Below are positions 1-9,233 of a stretch of DNA of 29,093 nt, one piece after another (the stretch's first letter is position 1; each line of letters begins with the position of its first letter). The notes below the pieces were generated by a model that was not told the origin of the DNA, ran no database searches, and saw only the letters and a program-made list of their open reading frames with translations. The stretch is from Chromera velia. Lineage: Eukaryota > Sar > Chromeraceae. The stretch covers positions 1 through 29,093 of the forward strand of contig JAHBMJ010001565.1 in the NCBI GenBank assembly GCA_018398765.1, read 5' to 3'. Both the position numbers and the translations under genes were made by a program.

Positions 1-694
1 GCATCTGCTCCAACAATCGACATTCTTTTTTCTTCCACACCTTTTTTCCTTTTTCTATTGGTAACTTGCTAAGCGCTTGCCAGCATGGGGCTAGCCGCTG
101 GCCGCCGTGTGGGATGACTAGCCGAAAGTGGCCTAGGAGACCTGTCAAGCTGTACAGGTCCCCCATAGTCGGGTTTTCTGACTTCAATAATGCCTCAATC
201 TTCTTCAGCGCTTTCTCTCTCTTTTTTAGCAGAATATAGACCGCTAGGCGCTGCGTGTTAATGCCGATCCCTGTGAATTCCAGCACTGTGATTGGGAGCA
301 TGGTTTTTGTTGACTTCACTTTCGATCCCAGTCTCTCGAGCCACTGCTGGATCAGGCCTAGTACCTTTTCATACTCTTCCTTTGTATCTGCTGCGATGAA
401 GAAGTCGTCAATTTATGTGAGGGAGCTGACGACGGCCATGTCTAGGCTATGCTCTCTGAACAGCGCATACATATGCTTCATCACTCCTTAGAACATAAAC
501 GGGGCGACTTTTAAACCAAAATACATCACTCTGTATCTGTAAAACGCTTTGTCGAACGGGTTAAAGAAGCCTAGGAGGTCTATATGGTCGAGGTGCACTC
601 GGATGTGGAAATACCCGTCCTTTAGGTCTAATTTTGCCATGTACCTGCCTGGGTTTAATTCTCTCAGCGCGTGTCTGATCGTTGGCAGACCCAT
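1..694 (-). pseudogene. Decayed DIRS/Ngaro-like retrotransposon reverse transcriptase, partial
   Basis: Read on the minus strand from 694 down to 1, this translates as the palm and thumb of a reverse transcriptase. The open part (694-488) begins MGLPTIRHALRELNPGRY and contains the LDLKDGYFHI block, whose first D is a catalytic metal ligand, then YRVMYFGLKVAPFMF. In the same frame a TAA follows, then VMKHMYALFREHSLDMAV, a second TAA exactly where the Y of YIDD belongs (stop-IDDFFIAA), and a thumb with LEFTGIGINT and LYSLTGLLGHFRLVIPHGGQ. The FGL...APF block and the LLGHF...VIP.GG thumb resemble tyrosine-recombinase (DIRS/Ngaro) retroelements more than copia; a gypsy-like origin is the alternative. 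Two in-frame stops make it a pseudogene. It is truncated at 694 by a simple repeat and runs off the window at 1. Family assignment is by motif only. Confidence 0.7.
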
Positions 695-700
695 CTCTGT

Positions 701-1037
701 AGAAAGAAAGAAAGACAGACAGACAGACAGAAGGAAAGAAAGAAAGACAGAAAGACAGAAAGACAGAAAGAAAGAAAAAAAGAAAGAAAGAAAGAAAGAA
801 AAAAAGAAAGAAAGAAAGAAAGAAAGAAAGAAAAACAGAAAGAAAGAAAGAAAGAAAGACAGAAAGAAAGACAGACAGACAGACAGAAAGAAAGAAAGAA
901 AGAAAAAAAGAAGGAAGGAAGGAAGGAAAGACAGACAGAAAGAAAAAAAGAAAGACAGAAAGAAAGAAAGACAAAAAGAACTAAAAAAAGACAGAAAGAA
1001 AGAAAGAAAGAATAAAAGAAAGAAAGAACAAACGAAA

Positions 1038-1073
<36 letters not shown>

Positions 1074-1172
1074 GAATGAAAGAAAGAAAGACAGAAAGAT
1101 AGAAAGAAAGAAAGAAAGACAGACAGAAAGTCAGACAGAAAGAAACAAAGACAGACAGAAAGAAAGAAAAAG

Positions 1173-1207
<35 letters not shown>

Positions 1208-1357
1208 AGGAAAGAATGAAGGAAAGAAAGAAGGAAAGAAAGAAAGAAAGAAAGAAAGAAAGGAAGGAAGGAAGGAAGGAAGGAAGGCAAGAAGGAAGGA
1301 AGGAAGGAAGAAAGAAAGTAAAGAAACAAGGAAAGGTAGTGAGAAAGGAAGTAAAGT
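701..1357. repeat. Long purine-strand microsatellite (GAAA/GACA/GGAA)n
   Basis: About 650 bases consist of imperfect tetranucleotides GAAA, with interspersed GACA blocks on the left and GGAA blocks towards 1200-1320. The plus strand is almost entirely purine apart from C in the GACA units and rare T. Long open frames on both strands here (K/R/E/D-rich forward, F/L/S-rich reverse) follow from the tetranucleotide composition and are not genes. The tract begins exactly where the reverse-transcriptase homology at 1-694 stops, so it may have expanded at a break or recombination point. A polypurine tract this long can adopt triplex (H-DNA) structure; that is general knowledge, not shown here. Confidence 0.95.
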
Positions 1358-2533
1358 GAATTACGACCAGAATTCTAGGAGCTCATCCTAGGAGCCCACC
1401 AAACGGCGAAGGGAGTAGGTTTCGGTCATTTATGAGGGCCGTTTGTCACATCATTTACTTTGGTGGACCAAAAAAGACCTTGCAGAAGACAGAGAGCGCA
1501 TACAAAAAGTGGAGCACAGCGGCTCGAGGGTGAATGTACGAAATCTGAGCGATGTTGAGTTCTGTCATACTGGGATGAAAACTGTATCGATTCAGTGACC
1601 TATCAATCACGTAGATAATCTATTAGGCAGACAGCTGGGGAGGCTACTCACCAAAATACTGGAACTTGGATAGGAAGGCCTGGAACGCTCTCTGAGCCCA
1701 CGGACCGCAGCAGCAAGCTGCTTTCTAAGTATCTACGCCCTCATTTATTCATTCATTCATTCATTCTTTCATTTATCTATTGGACACGACCATGCCCTTT
1801 CTGTGAAATGAGAGTGAACACGACTTGCACCTTTACATGTATGAAGGGCCTACTCAATTGGAGAATGCATGAATGAATACGTTGATCTCTCTTTCTCTCT
1901 CTCTCTCTCTCTCTGTGGGAATGAGGGGGGTGGGGAAGTAGAGCAAGCTAGCGGGCACGATCGAAGTGTGACCTTTGCAGTTACAGTAAACGTGTCCGTG
2001 TATGCATGCATGCATGCATGTCCCAGCTGGGAGATGGAAGTGGATAGACGTAGAGAGGGCGGTAGGAGACGAAGAGAGAGGCATTAAAAAAGCAAGGAGA
2101 TCAAACGGACAGCAATGCATAGCTTAAGGGAAACGCCTGCCAGCGAAGGTTTATACAAAGAGGGCGGATCGCGAGCAGAGAGCTGTAAGCCGTGACGTCT
2201 GACCTTGTTTCATCCCTCCGGGGGATCTTTCCCATCGTCCCGTGAGGAAGGCTATAGAGGGCCGACGGAAGGAGCAAACGAATGTCGAAAGGCAGGTGCT
2301 CGAAAACGGAGTTTTGACACGTGTAGTGACGTACGCGATAAGAAAGTACATCATCACCTTGAACGGTGCCACGACTTCGGACACAGGTTGCTGGAGTGGG
2401 TCCACGTTGGTCGATCAGAGTTTGTCAGCTGGTGGTAGTGTCCGTAGCGAAGGCGGAACGAAATTGAGAGCGATGCATCAGACTTTCGTTCCTTCATTTG
2501 TCCGAACATGCATGCAGGTGCTCATGTATATAA
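1358..2533. other. Non-coding spacer with short microsatellites
   Basis: No protein family is recognisable on either strand. Small features are an ATTC/CATT run at about 1745-1775, a CT-rich run at about 1889-1914, and alternating GCAT repeats at about 2003-2020. Between 2151 and 2547 three overlapping open frames of 77-101 codons occur on both strands. They show no known motif, no matching splice structure and no similarity to each other, so I treat them as chance frames in a GC-richer patch. A degraded element or an untranslated part of a neighbouring gene cannot be excluded. Confidence 0.5.
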
Positions 2534-2849
2534 GCTCCTGCCCTTGAATATATATTGGACGCACGATTTGGCTTGGCTTTGTATTATCACTTACTGTATT
2601 AGAATTCATTTTATTTTCTTTTCTTCATTTTTTTAATTTTAAAAAATGGTCGCTCTAAGGTGAATCCCTATTGTTTTTGCCCTATAAAAGGTTTTGTCAC
2701 GCGCGCGGTGTGCGTGAAAAAACGCAAAAGTAAATGTATTTCACAAGCTACATACATGGACAATGAGGGGTGGGTGGGTGGTGCGCCGTGGCAAAGTTGA
2801 CCACAGAGAGGTCTCAAAACGTGTGTCCAATATTCAAGGGCAGGGGCTT
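2534..2849. mobile_element. MITE-like inverted-repeat element, copy A
   Basis: The segment starts AGCTCCTGCCCTTGAATA and ends with the reverse complement of nearly the same sequence (TCCAATATTCAAGGGCAGGG then GCTT), giving terminal inverted repeats of about 25-28 bp. The interior (about 260 bp) has no coding capacity. It is nearly identical, in the same orientation, to copy B at 9234-9545; copy A has a short extra TATA inside its left repeat. Two copies at unrelated flanks with matching ends mean it is a mobile unit and not a local duplication. I could not define a convincing target-site duplication (TA on both sides is possible here but not at copy B), so the superfamily is open. Confidence 0.8.
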
Positions 2850-3263
2850 TATGCCCGTTTTGCCTTAAAAATGAATTTTCTCAAAATGATTTCTTTTTTT
2901 CTTTAACTTCTATCACAGATGAATGTAGCCACATAGTAACCTAAATAGACTATTACACCACTAACTTAGTTAAGCATCACACGCCTCGGCTGTTTTTTCT
3001 TTGTATCTCTCTTTATTCTTTTTTTATGAAAGCTTTTCTTTACACCATTATAAACAAAAGAGGTGATACCAGTTTCTTTTTTCTTTTAACTTAGAGTCTT
3101 AGAGACTCACACGAGTCAGCTTTTTTCATTTCTTTTATCTTCTATCCTTCTCTCTAAACACACCACGGTTTTATTTTTTTTCACTCTTTTTTTCATACAA
3201 ATAAAAGAGTGACTCGATGGTTCTGAGATTTAAGCCGTAAAAGGCCAAGTTTTAAGACATTTT
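2850..3263. other. AT-rich spacer upstream of Copia-1
   Basis: About 410 bp of T-rich sequence with many TTTT/TTCTTT runs. No open frame, RNA gene or repeat family is recognisable. Its last five bases before the LTR, ATTTT (3259-3263), recur directly after the 3' LTR of Copia-1 and are read as the target-site duplication. Confidence 0.5.
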
Positions 3264-3483
3264 AGTTAAATTCATGTGCGCAGTACGAGCGACGTAGTGC
3301 GACTTAATTGACAGAATTAATTAGCACGCATGTATTTGATCGATTAGCTTGTGATCACAATTATACGATCAGACTGAGAAGTGAAACAAGAACGATGTAG
3401 GAAGTATATGTCCATACTAACAGACCTTTTAATAACGTTGATTATGTCTGAGTAGAGGTATCGAGTAGACCTCTAACTTCACT
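3264..3483 (+). repeat. Copia-1 5' LTR
   Basis: 220 bp, matching 8875-9094. It begins AGTTAAATTCATG, where the 3' copy has AGTGAAATTCATG, and ends CTAACTTCACT. Taken from the 3' copy, the ends AGTGAA...TTCACT form a 6-bp inverted repeat, with the usual TG...CA nested two bases in. The AG/CT boundary is chosen because it alone gives matching 5-bp flanks. By family knowledge the LTR should hold the promoter and polyadenylation signals; none is obvious by eye. Confidence 0.9.
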
Positions 3484-3500
3484 GGCGATGCCAGCGAGAG
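3483..3500 (+). promoter_or_regulatory. Probable Copia-1 primer-binding site
   Basis: Directly at the 5' LTR end the sequence reads TGGCGATGCCAGCGAG. Primer-binding sites normally start TGG, complementary to the CCA end of a tRNA. The site overlaps the last T of the LTR as drawn. The primer tRNA would end ...GGCATCGCCA; I cannot name it. It differs from the initiator-Met-like site of Copia-2. Confidence 0.5.
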
Positions 3501-3559
3501 GGGGTTGAGAGAGATTACAGTACAACAGGTCAAGTGTTGTTTGTGATCCTGCAGTAGAG

Positions 3560-4538
3560 ATGTCTGAACAATCCTCTGTCGCATACCCCACGCTCAAGGC
3601 GGGGATGCAGTTCAAAGGGTGGAGAAATACTTGCAACAGCATCAGAGATGGCAATGAGAAACTCTTTGGTGCCAGTGTTGTGAACATTGCACGATGGGAG
3701 GCCAACCAGTTGTACAAGGCCACAAAGAACCATCCAGATGTTGGGGACGACATTCAGGCACTTTTCGACCAGAAGGAGGACGAGGACGATACAGAGTTCA
3801 GGGATGCTAGCAAAGCGGTTAAGTGGCCACCCTACAAGACAGCATTATGGGAGTGCCTTATGAAGAAACTGGATGTCCCTGAGAAGATGAAGAAAGATTC
3901 TCTGTCTCGCACATGGAATCAGATCGTAGAGAACGGAAAGTTGTTTTCAGATTTCCTCTCTCTCTATCGATTTTTCAAGTCTTTGATGAGGGATACGTCG
4001 AAGAGGACTGAGGCAGATAACGACGTTGCAGAGAGAATCCAAGCCAGGGCTGTGTTAGCCTGTCTTCATCCATCCTACCGCAGAAAGTGGGCAGATGACT
4101 GGGATGAGGATGATCTGTACGACTTCGACAAGCTCATCACCACATGTGAGGAGCGTTCCAAAAATCCCCTACTAAACAAATTCGAAGATGACCCTGCATC
4201 TATTGCCCCTGTGAAACCTTCTGTCCATGTGTATCCCGAGCAGCACCAGATAAAGCAGAAGGCCAACTATGTTGGGTCTGGTGGCTTCCCACCCAGGGGA
4301 CGGGGTAGGGGCAGAGGTTTGGAGGGGCAGAGGCCGGGGAGGCAGAGGCGGTTATTTGCAGTCTACCCAACAGCATCCTCAACAGTCCCAGCAACAGCAG
4401 AAGAAGAAGTGTGAGAGTTGTGGGAGGCCTGGAGGGCACGACCCTGGATGGGAGTGCAGAGGCAAGACGCATAGGTGCAGTGAGTGCAGTGAGGTTGGTC
4501 ACAGAGATCACATGTGTCTCCGAAAACAGAAGCAGTAA
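3560..4538 (+). pseudogene. Copia-1 gag (capsid/nucleocapsid), frameshifted
   Basis: Starts MSEQSSVAYPTLKAGMQFKGW, 77 bp after the 5' LTR. An alpha-helical, charged capsid-like domain runs to about 4240 (WEANQLYKATK, YRRKWADDWDEDDLYDFDKL). An RG-rich stretch follows, where the frame must shift by +1 at about 4315-4345. In the new frame comes a Q-rich linker, then two zinc-knuckle-like motifs: CESCGRPGGHDPGWEC (variant spacing) and CSECSEVGHRDHMC (exact C-X2-C-X4-H-X4-C). The frame ends with the double stop TAA TAG at 4536-4541. Zinc knuckles bind genomic RNA in the virus-like particle. The double stop could be the true gag end, since coding-like RG-rich sequence continues in the same frame behind it. 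Confidence 0.85.
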
Positions 4539-4541
4539 TAG

Positions 4542-5222
4542 TACAATGCCGAGAGAGGCAGGGGGAGAGGACGCGGAGGTGTGTACTCCAGCAGGGGCAG
4601 CGGCCCTGGTCGCTATGACGTTAACGGTTTGTACTACATGCCTGCCCTTCCCCCGGGTGCTGGTATGATGCCGGGATCTGGACTTCAATAATTTGGGCCG
4701 GTCAGCCCGGGGAATGGGGAGTTTTGTGGCAGAGGATTTTGGGGTTCTGCACATGCCCTCTTCCCTTACACTCCTTTCTATATACCCCATTCATTCTCTC
4801 TTTCTTCCCTTTCGATATGGCAGGTTGAGGGAGGGAACCGAAACTACTCGTACCATGACCACAACCACTCCATTGGTGGACCCCCCATTCCTCACCAACA
4901 AGGGACCATCTTTCAGTTCCTCCAGGGAGGAAACGAGTTTAACCCGACTTTCAGGGTCGGGGAGACCCTCGGGTCAGCACACATGGTCACAGGGGGGGAT
5001 GCGGGAAGTGGGTCTGGGTATGGTTACAAGGGGTGGAGACGGACAAATGTTGATTCCTGCTGCTCCGCAAGTATTGCTAATGAGGCAGATGCTGCCCCAG
5101 ATGTCATGTGGTGGAGGCCTTGTGGGGGGCAGTTTGGGGTTGCAAAGAAAAACGCAGATGGGAGTGAGGAGGAGGTGAAAATCTAGATCTCGAAAGTTGG
5201 GGTGTGAGCGAGACAGTGTCTT
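4542..5222 (+). pseudogene. Copia-1 gag-pol linker and aspartic protease remnant
   Basis: The frame that carries the zinc knuckles continues past TAA TAG: an RG-rich stretch with GRYDVNGLYYMPALPPG, a TAA at 4689, then G/S/H-rich sequence. The segment WRRTNVDSCCSASIANEADA (about 5036-5095) aligns with the copia protease active-site region, where D-S-G-A/C is expected. Here the glycine is cysteine (DSCC), which one base change (GGC to TGC) explains. Two further stops near 5184 and 5205 precede the integrase. Protease identity rests on one short motif and its position between gag and integrase, so confidence is moderate. Confidence 0.55.
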
Positions 5223-6779
5223 GTGAAAGAAAAGGGGGAGCAGACAGTCATGCAGGAATATTACTTCACTAAGGACAGCGTCCCCGATTTGATGCGTATG
5301 GATTTAGAGGAGGGACACACTATGTTGAAAGACGTAGATGACTCGTACGTAAGAGTGAGAGACGTGAGAGGGAATCTCATAGACGTCTGCATTCCTTTCC
5401 GAAAAGGCGATCACACAACCAATCATCCATTCTTCTACCACCATCCCGCCCTCAAGCATGAGATGGGGGAGCCAGTCCCCTCCATCAATGCCCTTTCCCA
5501 CCGACAGATCGATTATGATGAGCTGTGTTCCCATCACGCTCATCATGGCCATTTCAACAGACCCAAACTCGAACCAACGCTCCTGGAGCAAGGTATGAGT
5601 GCATGTGATGAAGATTGGGAAAGGCTCTACAAGGAGTGTTTGATCTGTCAACAGAAAAACGCAGTAAAGCCGTCCCTCCATCGTGTCCTTGACAGAAGAG
5701 AAGGCACACACCCATTTGGCATTATCCAGTTGGATAATTACTTCCCCCAAGATGAGGAGGCAGCAACAGGTGTGCACCCAATAGTCATCAAATATGCAGA
5801 TGTGCATTCAGGTTTTGAGCTTGACGTCCCCTAGAAAAGCCGAAACGAAGCCCACGACTCGACCTGACAGTTCCTTGAGTATGTTGAGTCTGTTGCAAGA
5901 GTGAAGCCCGATGGGCCTGGTCATATCACTATGCGATTTGCGTGTGATCTTGCAACAGAATACAGAGGGGGGAAACATAGGGAGTATTGTGACCACAGAA
6001 TGATCAAGTTTATTGATCAGCCGCCCCGTGAGAAGGGACCCCTCGGGCTGGTGGAAGGAAGAACCCACCATTCGCGTACCCATATTGCTGCCCTGATGGC
6101 AGAGCTCGAGAAGATGTGGGAGCCGTTGCCGAAGAACATGCGGGCGCACGTAGCCCATGGAGCATCCATCACTCGCAACGCAACGTTCTCCAAAGCCATC
6201 GGCATGACCCCCTACGAAAAAGCCACAGGGAAGAAGCCAGACAGACGGCTGATGGTCGGGGATCCTTCCATCCTCAAAATTGTCGAGAGTGGCATTGAAT
6301 TCCCAGGTTCCCTTGTTATGTGGCTCTATCCCCTCAACTCCCACACAGCAGTAGTAGTAAGGAAAAACCCCTACACAGGTGTTTAAAAGACTCTAGACAC
6401 CCATCTTGTGTGCATGAAGCCTCTCCGAAGTGGGTCAGTCAAACTGTGGTCCCCTGCAGGCGAACGAGAGAAAGCTCATCTCCTTTCCCTTCCCTCGCAC
6501 CCTATGGTGGAACGTATAGATATAGAGGGCAAAAACGGAGAGGGTGTCCAGGCGGGGGCTGAGGAGAAGGCAGAGATGGGGGGGCAGGGGGACGAGAATC
6601 CATCCCGTCTCCCTGAGCACCACGCTGTAGGACAGCCTGAGGTCAGTCGACCTACACGATTCACAGGTGTCCTAATTGTTAGTGCATCCGGCACATGCAT
6701 TCCTATGCTTGTTGCTGGAAAGTCGTTCAAGAAGTCACTCCCTGTCTCCGGCATGGAGCGAACAGGAAATGGAAAGTGA
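5223..6779 (+). pseudogene. Copia-1 integrase, with premature stops
   Basis: The integrase inserts the element's cDNA. An N-terminal zinc-binding HHCC module is visible as LCSHHAHHGHFN ... KECLICQQK (about 5520-5660). The catalytic core follows: LDNYF with D at 5733, CDLATEYRGG with D at 5946, and GLVEGRTHHSR with E at 6054. The last two are separated by 35 residues, the D-D-35-E spacing of retroviral-type integrases. TPYEKATGKKPD (about 6205-6245) is the conserved copia segment after the core. In-frame stops are TAG 5832, TGA about 5865, TAA 6384 and TGA 6777, all in one frame, so point mutation and not frameshift broke it. At several of them a CAG/CAA/CGA codon with C changed to T fits. Confidence 0.85.
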
Positions 6780-8242
6780 AGGTTCATTGGGCTGGGTGCC
6801 CGCCAGGTCACAAAAGCAGAAGTGCTTCGGTACTTCACCATCGAAGATGGAAAAATCGTCCCCCCCAACATTGAGGCTGAGATAGACCTCCTTCCGCAGG
6901 TGAGGGGGTATAAGGAGGAAGAGTCACCTGCTTCAGAAGGTGATGATGATGTGATGGAGGAGTTGTTTGGGGACAAGAGATTGGATGAGGAAGAGAATTA
7001 GATGCTCCTTAACATGGGAGTAGGAACACCGGTCGGTGAGGTATTCCTCGTAAACGCGTCGCCCATTGAAGTCCCAGATGACTTCAAGTGGGGCTCCATA
7101 CAGATCCCTGCTACCCAAGAGGAGGTCGCGTAGGGAGACTTCAACATCGCCATGCACGATGAGTGGTTGAGGAATATCATCGGTCAGGGGGTGCTTGGTC
7201 AGGAAGTGAATAGAGATGAGGTTGACGCACTCATGCAAATGGGCTGGCGTCTGACTTGGAAAGAGAAGACAGGTCTGAACAAAGAAGAAGAGAAAGACGC
7301 AGACAGAGAGGCAGACAGGACTGAAAAGAGAAAGCCCAAGCAAGCAGACAGCAAGATGAATCCTTCAGAGGGAAAGAAGGCAGAGAGGACTCCCAAGGCA
7401 CGCTGTTTTGCAAAGGGATTCACTGACAAACGGAAGGTTGATACATATGTTGGTGCTCCTTCAATTTGGGCCATTCTCCTCTGCCTTGTCTTTGCTCTGT
7501 CGTTTGGTCTTATTTGGTATGGGGGCGATGTGAAGGGGGCATTTCTATCAGCAGAAGACAGGAACAGACAGAGAACGGGGGTTGTCATTCCAACGTGGAT
7601 CTCCAAGGCCCCTGATCTCAATCCATACCCCGACATCTCCGATGCCGATACGAAGAGATCAAAGCAGCAGCAGGGACAATTCGGCCTGGACAGATTCGCA
7701 TGGTTGAGAAGGGACTGTATGGGATGCCGTGCTCTGGGAATCTCTTTGATGGAAAGATGCAGCGGGTATAGAAGAGTAGAGGATTCAAGAGAGTGAAGAG
7801 CGGTGTTGCCGTGCAGAGGCCGAACCGGGTGGAAAGAATACCACCGCAGCCTATCAAGGCACTTCAGGTCACGTGGGTGAACGATCTGCTTGGCGCTGCC
7901 AGCAGACAGACAGTCAGTGACGAGATTCGGTTCTTGAAGGGGGTGTTGGATTGGGGGTACCTGAAGGTACATGATGAAAGAGACCGCATTAAATATGCCG
8001 GCCTTGATGTTTCCCTTGCAACTGATCAGACGGAGGTGAGTCAAGAGAGCTACTGTGAAGGCATAAACACATACGCTCTCTGGAGGGCATTAGGGGAGAA
8101 TCCGAAGAGAGAAGAAGCCAGAGCAGAGGATGTAAAGCCAGCAGGAGAAGAGGAAGTGGAAGAGAGCCTGATTCCCCTCATGAGGTCGATTGTGGGGGTA
8201 AACCAGTGGGTGATTCGTACTCGCCCAGCCTGCCGAGTGTAG
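6780..8242 (+). pseudogene. Copia-1 reverse transcriptase, frameshifted
   Basis: The frame of the integrase continues: RFIGLGARQVTKAEVLRYFT, an acidic linker with TAG at 6999, then the RT entry EEVA-stop-GDFNIAMHDEWL (TAG at 7131). RT blocks are MGWRLTWKEK, KARCFAKGFTDKRKVDTYVG and GGDVKGAFLS, with the first catalytic D at 7527. A frameshift near 7640-7660 moves to the frame of RYEEIKAAAG and KGLYGMPCSGNLFDGKM, with a TAG at 7769 in front of KSRGFKRV. The YVDD box appears as WVND (7874-7885): the first aspartate of the pair is asparagine, a one-base change that should abolish polymerisation. The stop at 8240 interrupts the connection to RNase H. About 50 residues between WKEK and KARC are a K/E/D-rich insertion. 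Confidence 0.85.
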
Positions 8243-8848
8243 GCTGACGTTCTTAGCCAATCCACCCTCCATCCGTACACACAAGTAGTGCGCGCATCCA
8301 TCAAGGTCCTGCAGATGCGGAAGGAGAACAGAGAACCGATTATCATCATCCCTCTCACCAAGGGAAAGAGGGTGATGCTTGCAGTGCTGACAGACTGCTC
8401 CTACTCAAGAAAGACGTACGATGGGCATCTCGATTGGGTTGTGTTCATAGTCGATGAAGACTGGACACCCGAAAAGGCAATCCTCACAGGGGCGCCGTGG
8501 ATCAACTGCATTATGTGGTATTCTGAAAAACACACACAGAAGCATGGCTTTAACACAGCAGCAGAACTGACAGCAGTTAAGTCAGCGGTGAAGACAATTC
8601 CCAGGACCGTGCAACTAGCAACAGAGTTATGGGGAGAGAGCCCAAAAATCCAATTTTTTATGGACTGTGAGCCAATTCATAAACAGCTTCGTTCTGGAGT
8701 TGCAACCGATAGCACCTCTCAAGGCATGCTTGACTTTGTCATCCAAGAACTGAACAAGATGAAAACTGACTACTCTTGGTGCCGCAGAGATGTGCAGCTT
8801 GCCAACGCACTTAGTAAAGTTGCGTGGCCAGGAAAAGAATTTGCATGA
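8243..8848 (+). pseudogene. Copia-1 RNase H and pol C-terminus
   Basis: It continues the RT frame after TAG 8240. ADVLSQSTLHPYTQVVRA leads into LAVLTDCSYSRK (the D that begins RNase H), then HGFNTAAELTAV, carrying the E of the copia STTEAE block in altered form. FFMDCEPIHKQL holds the third acidic position, and QLANALSKVAWPG matches the terminal D.LTK block, with N in place of D. The natural-looking stop TGA is at 8846, 26 bp before the 3' LTR. RNase H removes the RNA strand during cDNA synthesis. The domain is strongly diverged; order and spacing support it more than identity does. Confidence 0.7.
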
Positions 8849-8862
8849 GGACAGACAAGCAA

Positions 8863-8874
8863 ATCGAGGGGGTA
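8863..8874 (+). promoter_or_regulatory. Copia-1 polypurine tract
   Basis: The purine run GAGGGGG followed by GTA lies directly before the 3' LTR, the position where plus-strand DNA synthesis is primed in LTR elements. Confidence 0.6.
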
Positions 8875-9094
8875 AGTGAAATTCATGCGCGCAGTACGAG
8901 CGACGTAGCATGAATTAATTGACAGAATTAATTAGCACGCATGTATTTGATCGATTAGCTTGTAATCACAATTGTACAATCAGACTGAGAAGTGAAACAA
9001 GAATGATGTAGGAAGTACATGTCCGTACTAACAGACCTTCTGATGATGTTGATTATGTCTGAGTAGAGGTATCGAGTAGACCTCTAACTTCACT
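8875..9094 (+). repeat. Copia-1 3' LTR
   Basis: 220 bp, direct repeat of 3264-3483 with about 16 mismatches and no length change. It begins AGTGAAATTCATG and ends CTAACTTCACT, followed by the target duplication ATTTT at 9095-9099. Confidence 0.9.
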
Positions 9095-9233
9095 ATTTTT
9101 TTGAAATCCATCGTTTTTTAAGATAATCTCTGAAATGATACATACTGTAACCCTAAGTCACCCTATAGTATTGTTTTAGTTTTCTCTGTCTGATTTCAAT
9201 CTAAAATATATTTTTAAAGTTTAAGATTCACAA

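Larger units (their letters stand above)
3264..9094 (+). mobile_element. Copia-1: full-length, decayed Ty1/copia LTR retrotransposon
   Basis: A 5.8-kb element bounded by two 220-bp direct LTRs and flanked by the 5-bp duplication ATTTT (3259-3263 and 9095-9099). The internal region encodes, in order, gag with CCHC zinc knuckles, a protease remnant, integrase, reverse transcriptase and RNase H. Integrase before RT is the order that defines Ty1/copia elements. The two LTRs differ at about 16 of 220 positions by eye (roughly 7%), 14 of them transitions, so the insertion is not recent. The polyprotein has at least ten premature stops and two frameshifts, so this copy cannot be autonomous. It lies between two copies of a MITE-like element (2534-2849 and 9234-9545), which are not part of it. 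Confidence 0.93.

Noticed and set aside
549..1329. Open frames of 114-221 codons on both strands across the purine tract
   Set aside because: They encode only K/R/E/D/Q or F/L/S repeats dictated by GAAA/GACA tetranucleotides, and they overlap each other in several frames on both strands.
2242..2547. 101-codon forward frame as a host gene
   Set aside because: No family motif, frames on the other strand cover the same bases, and it runs into the MITE end. Evidence is insufficient.
4200..4790. 196-codon minus-strand frame opposite Copia-1 gag
   Set aside because: It is antisense to the zinc-knuckle and RG-rich coding sequence, and its composition is the mirror of that sequence.
4536..8242. Reassignment of TAA/TAG to glutamine, as in ciliates, to explain in-frame stops in the copia elements
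   Set aside because: TGA stops occur in the same frames, the elements also carry frameshifts and active-site changes, and ureF ends with TAA exactly at the family C-terminus. Decay explains the data more simply.
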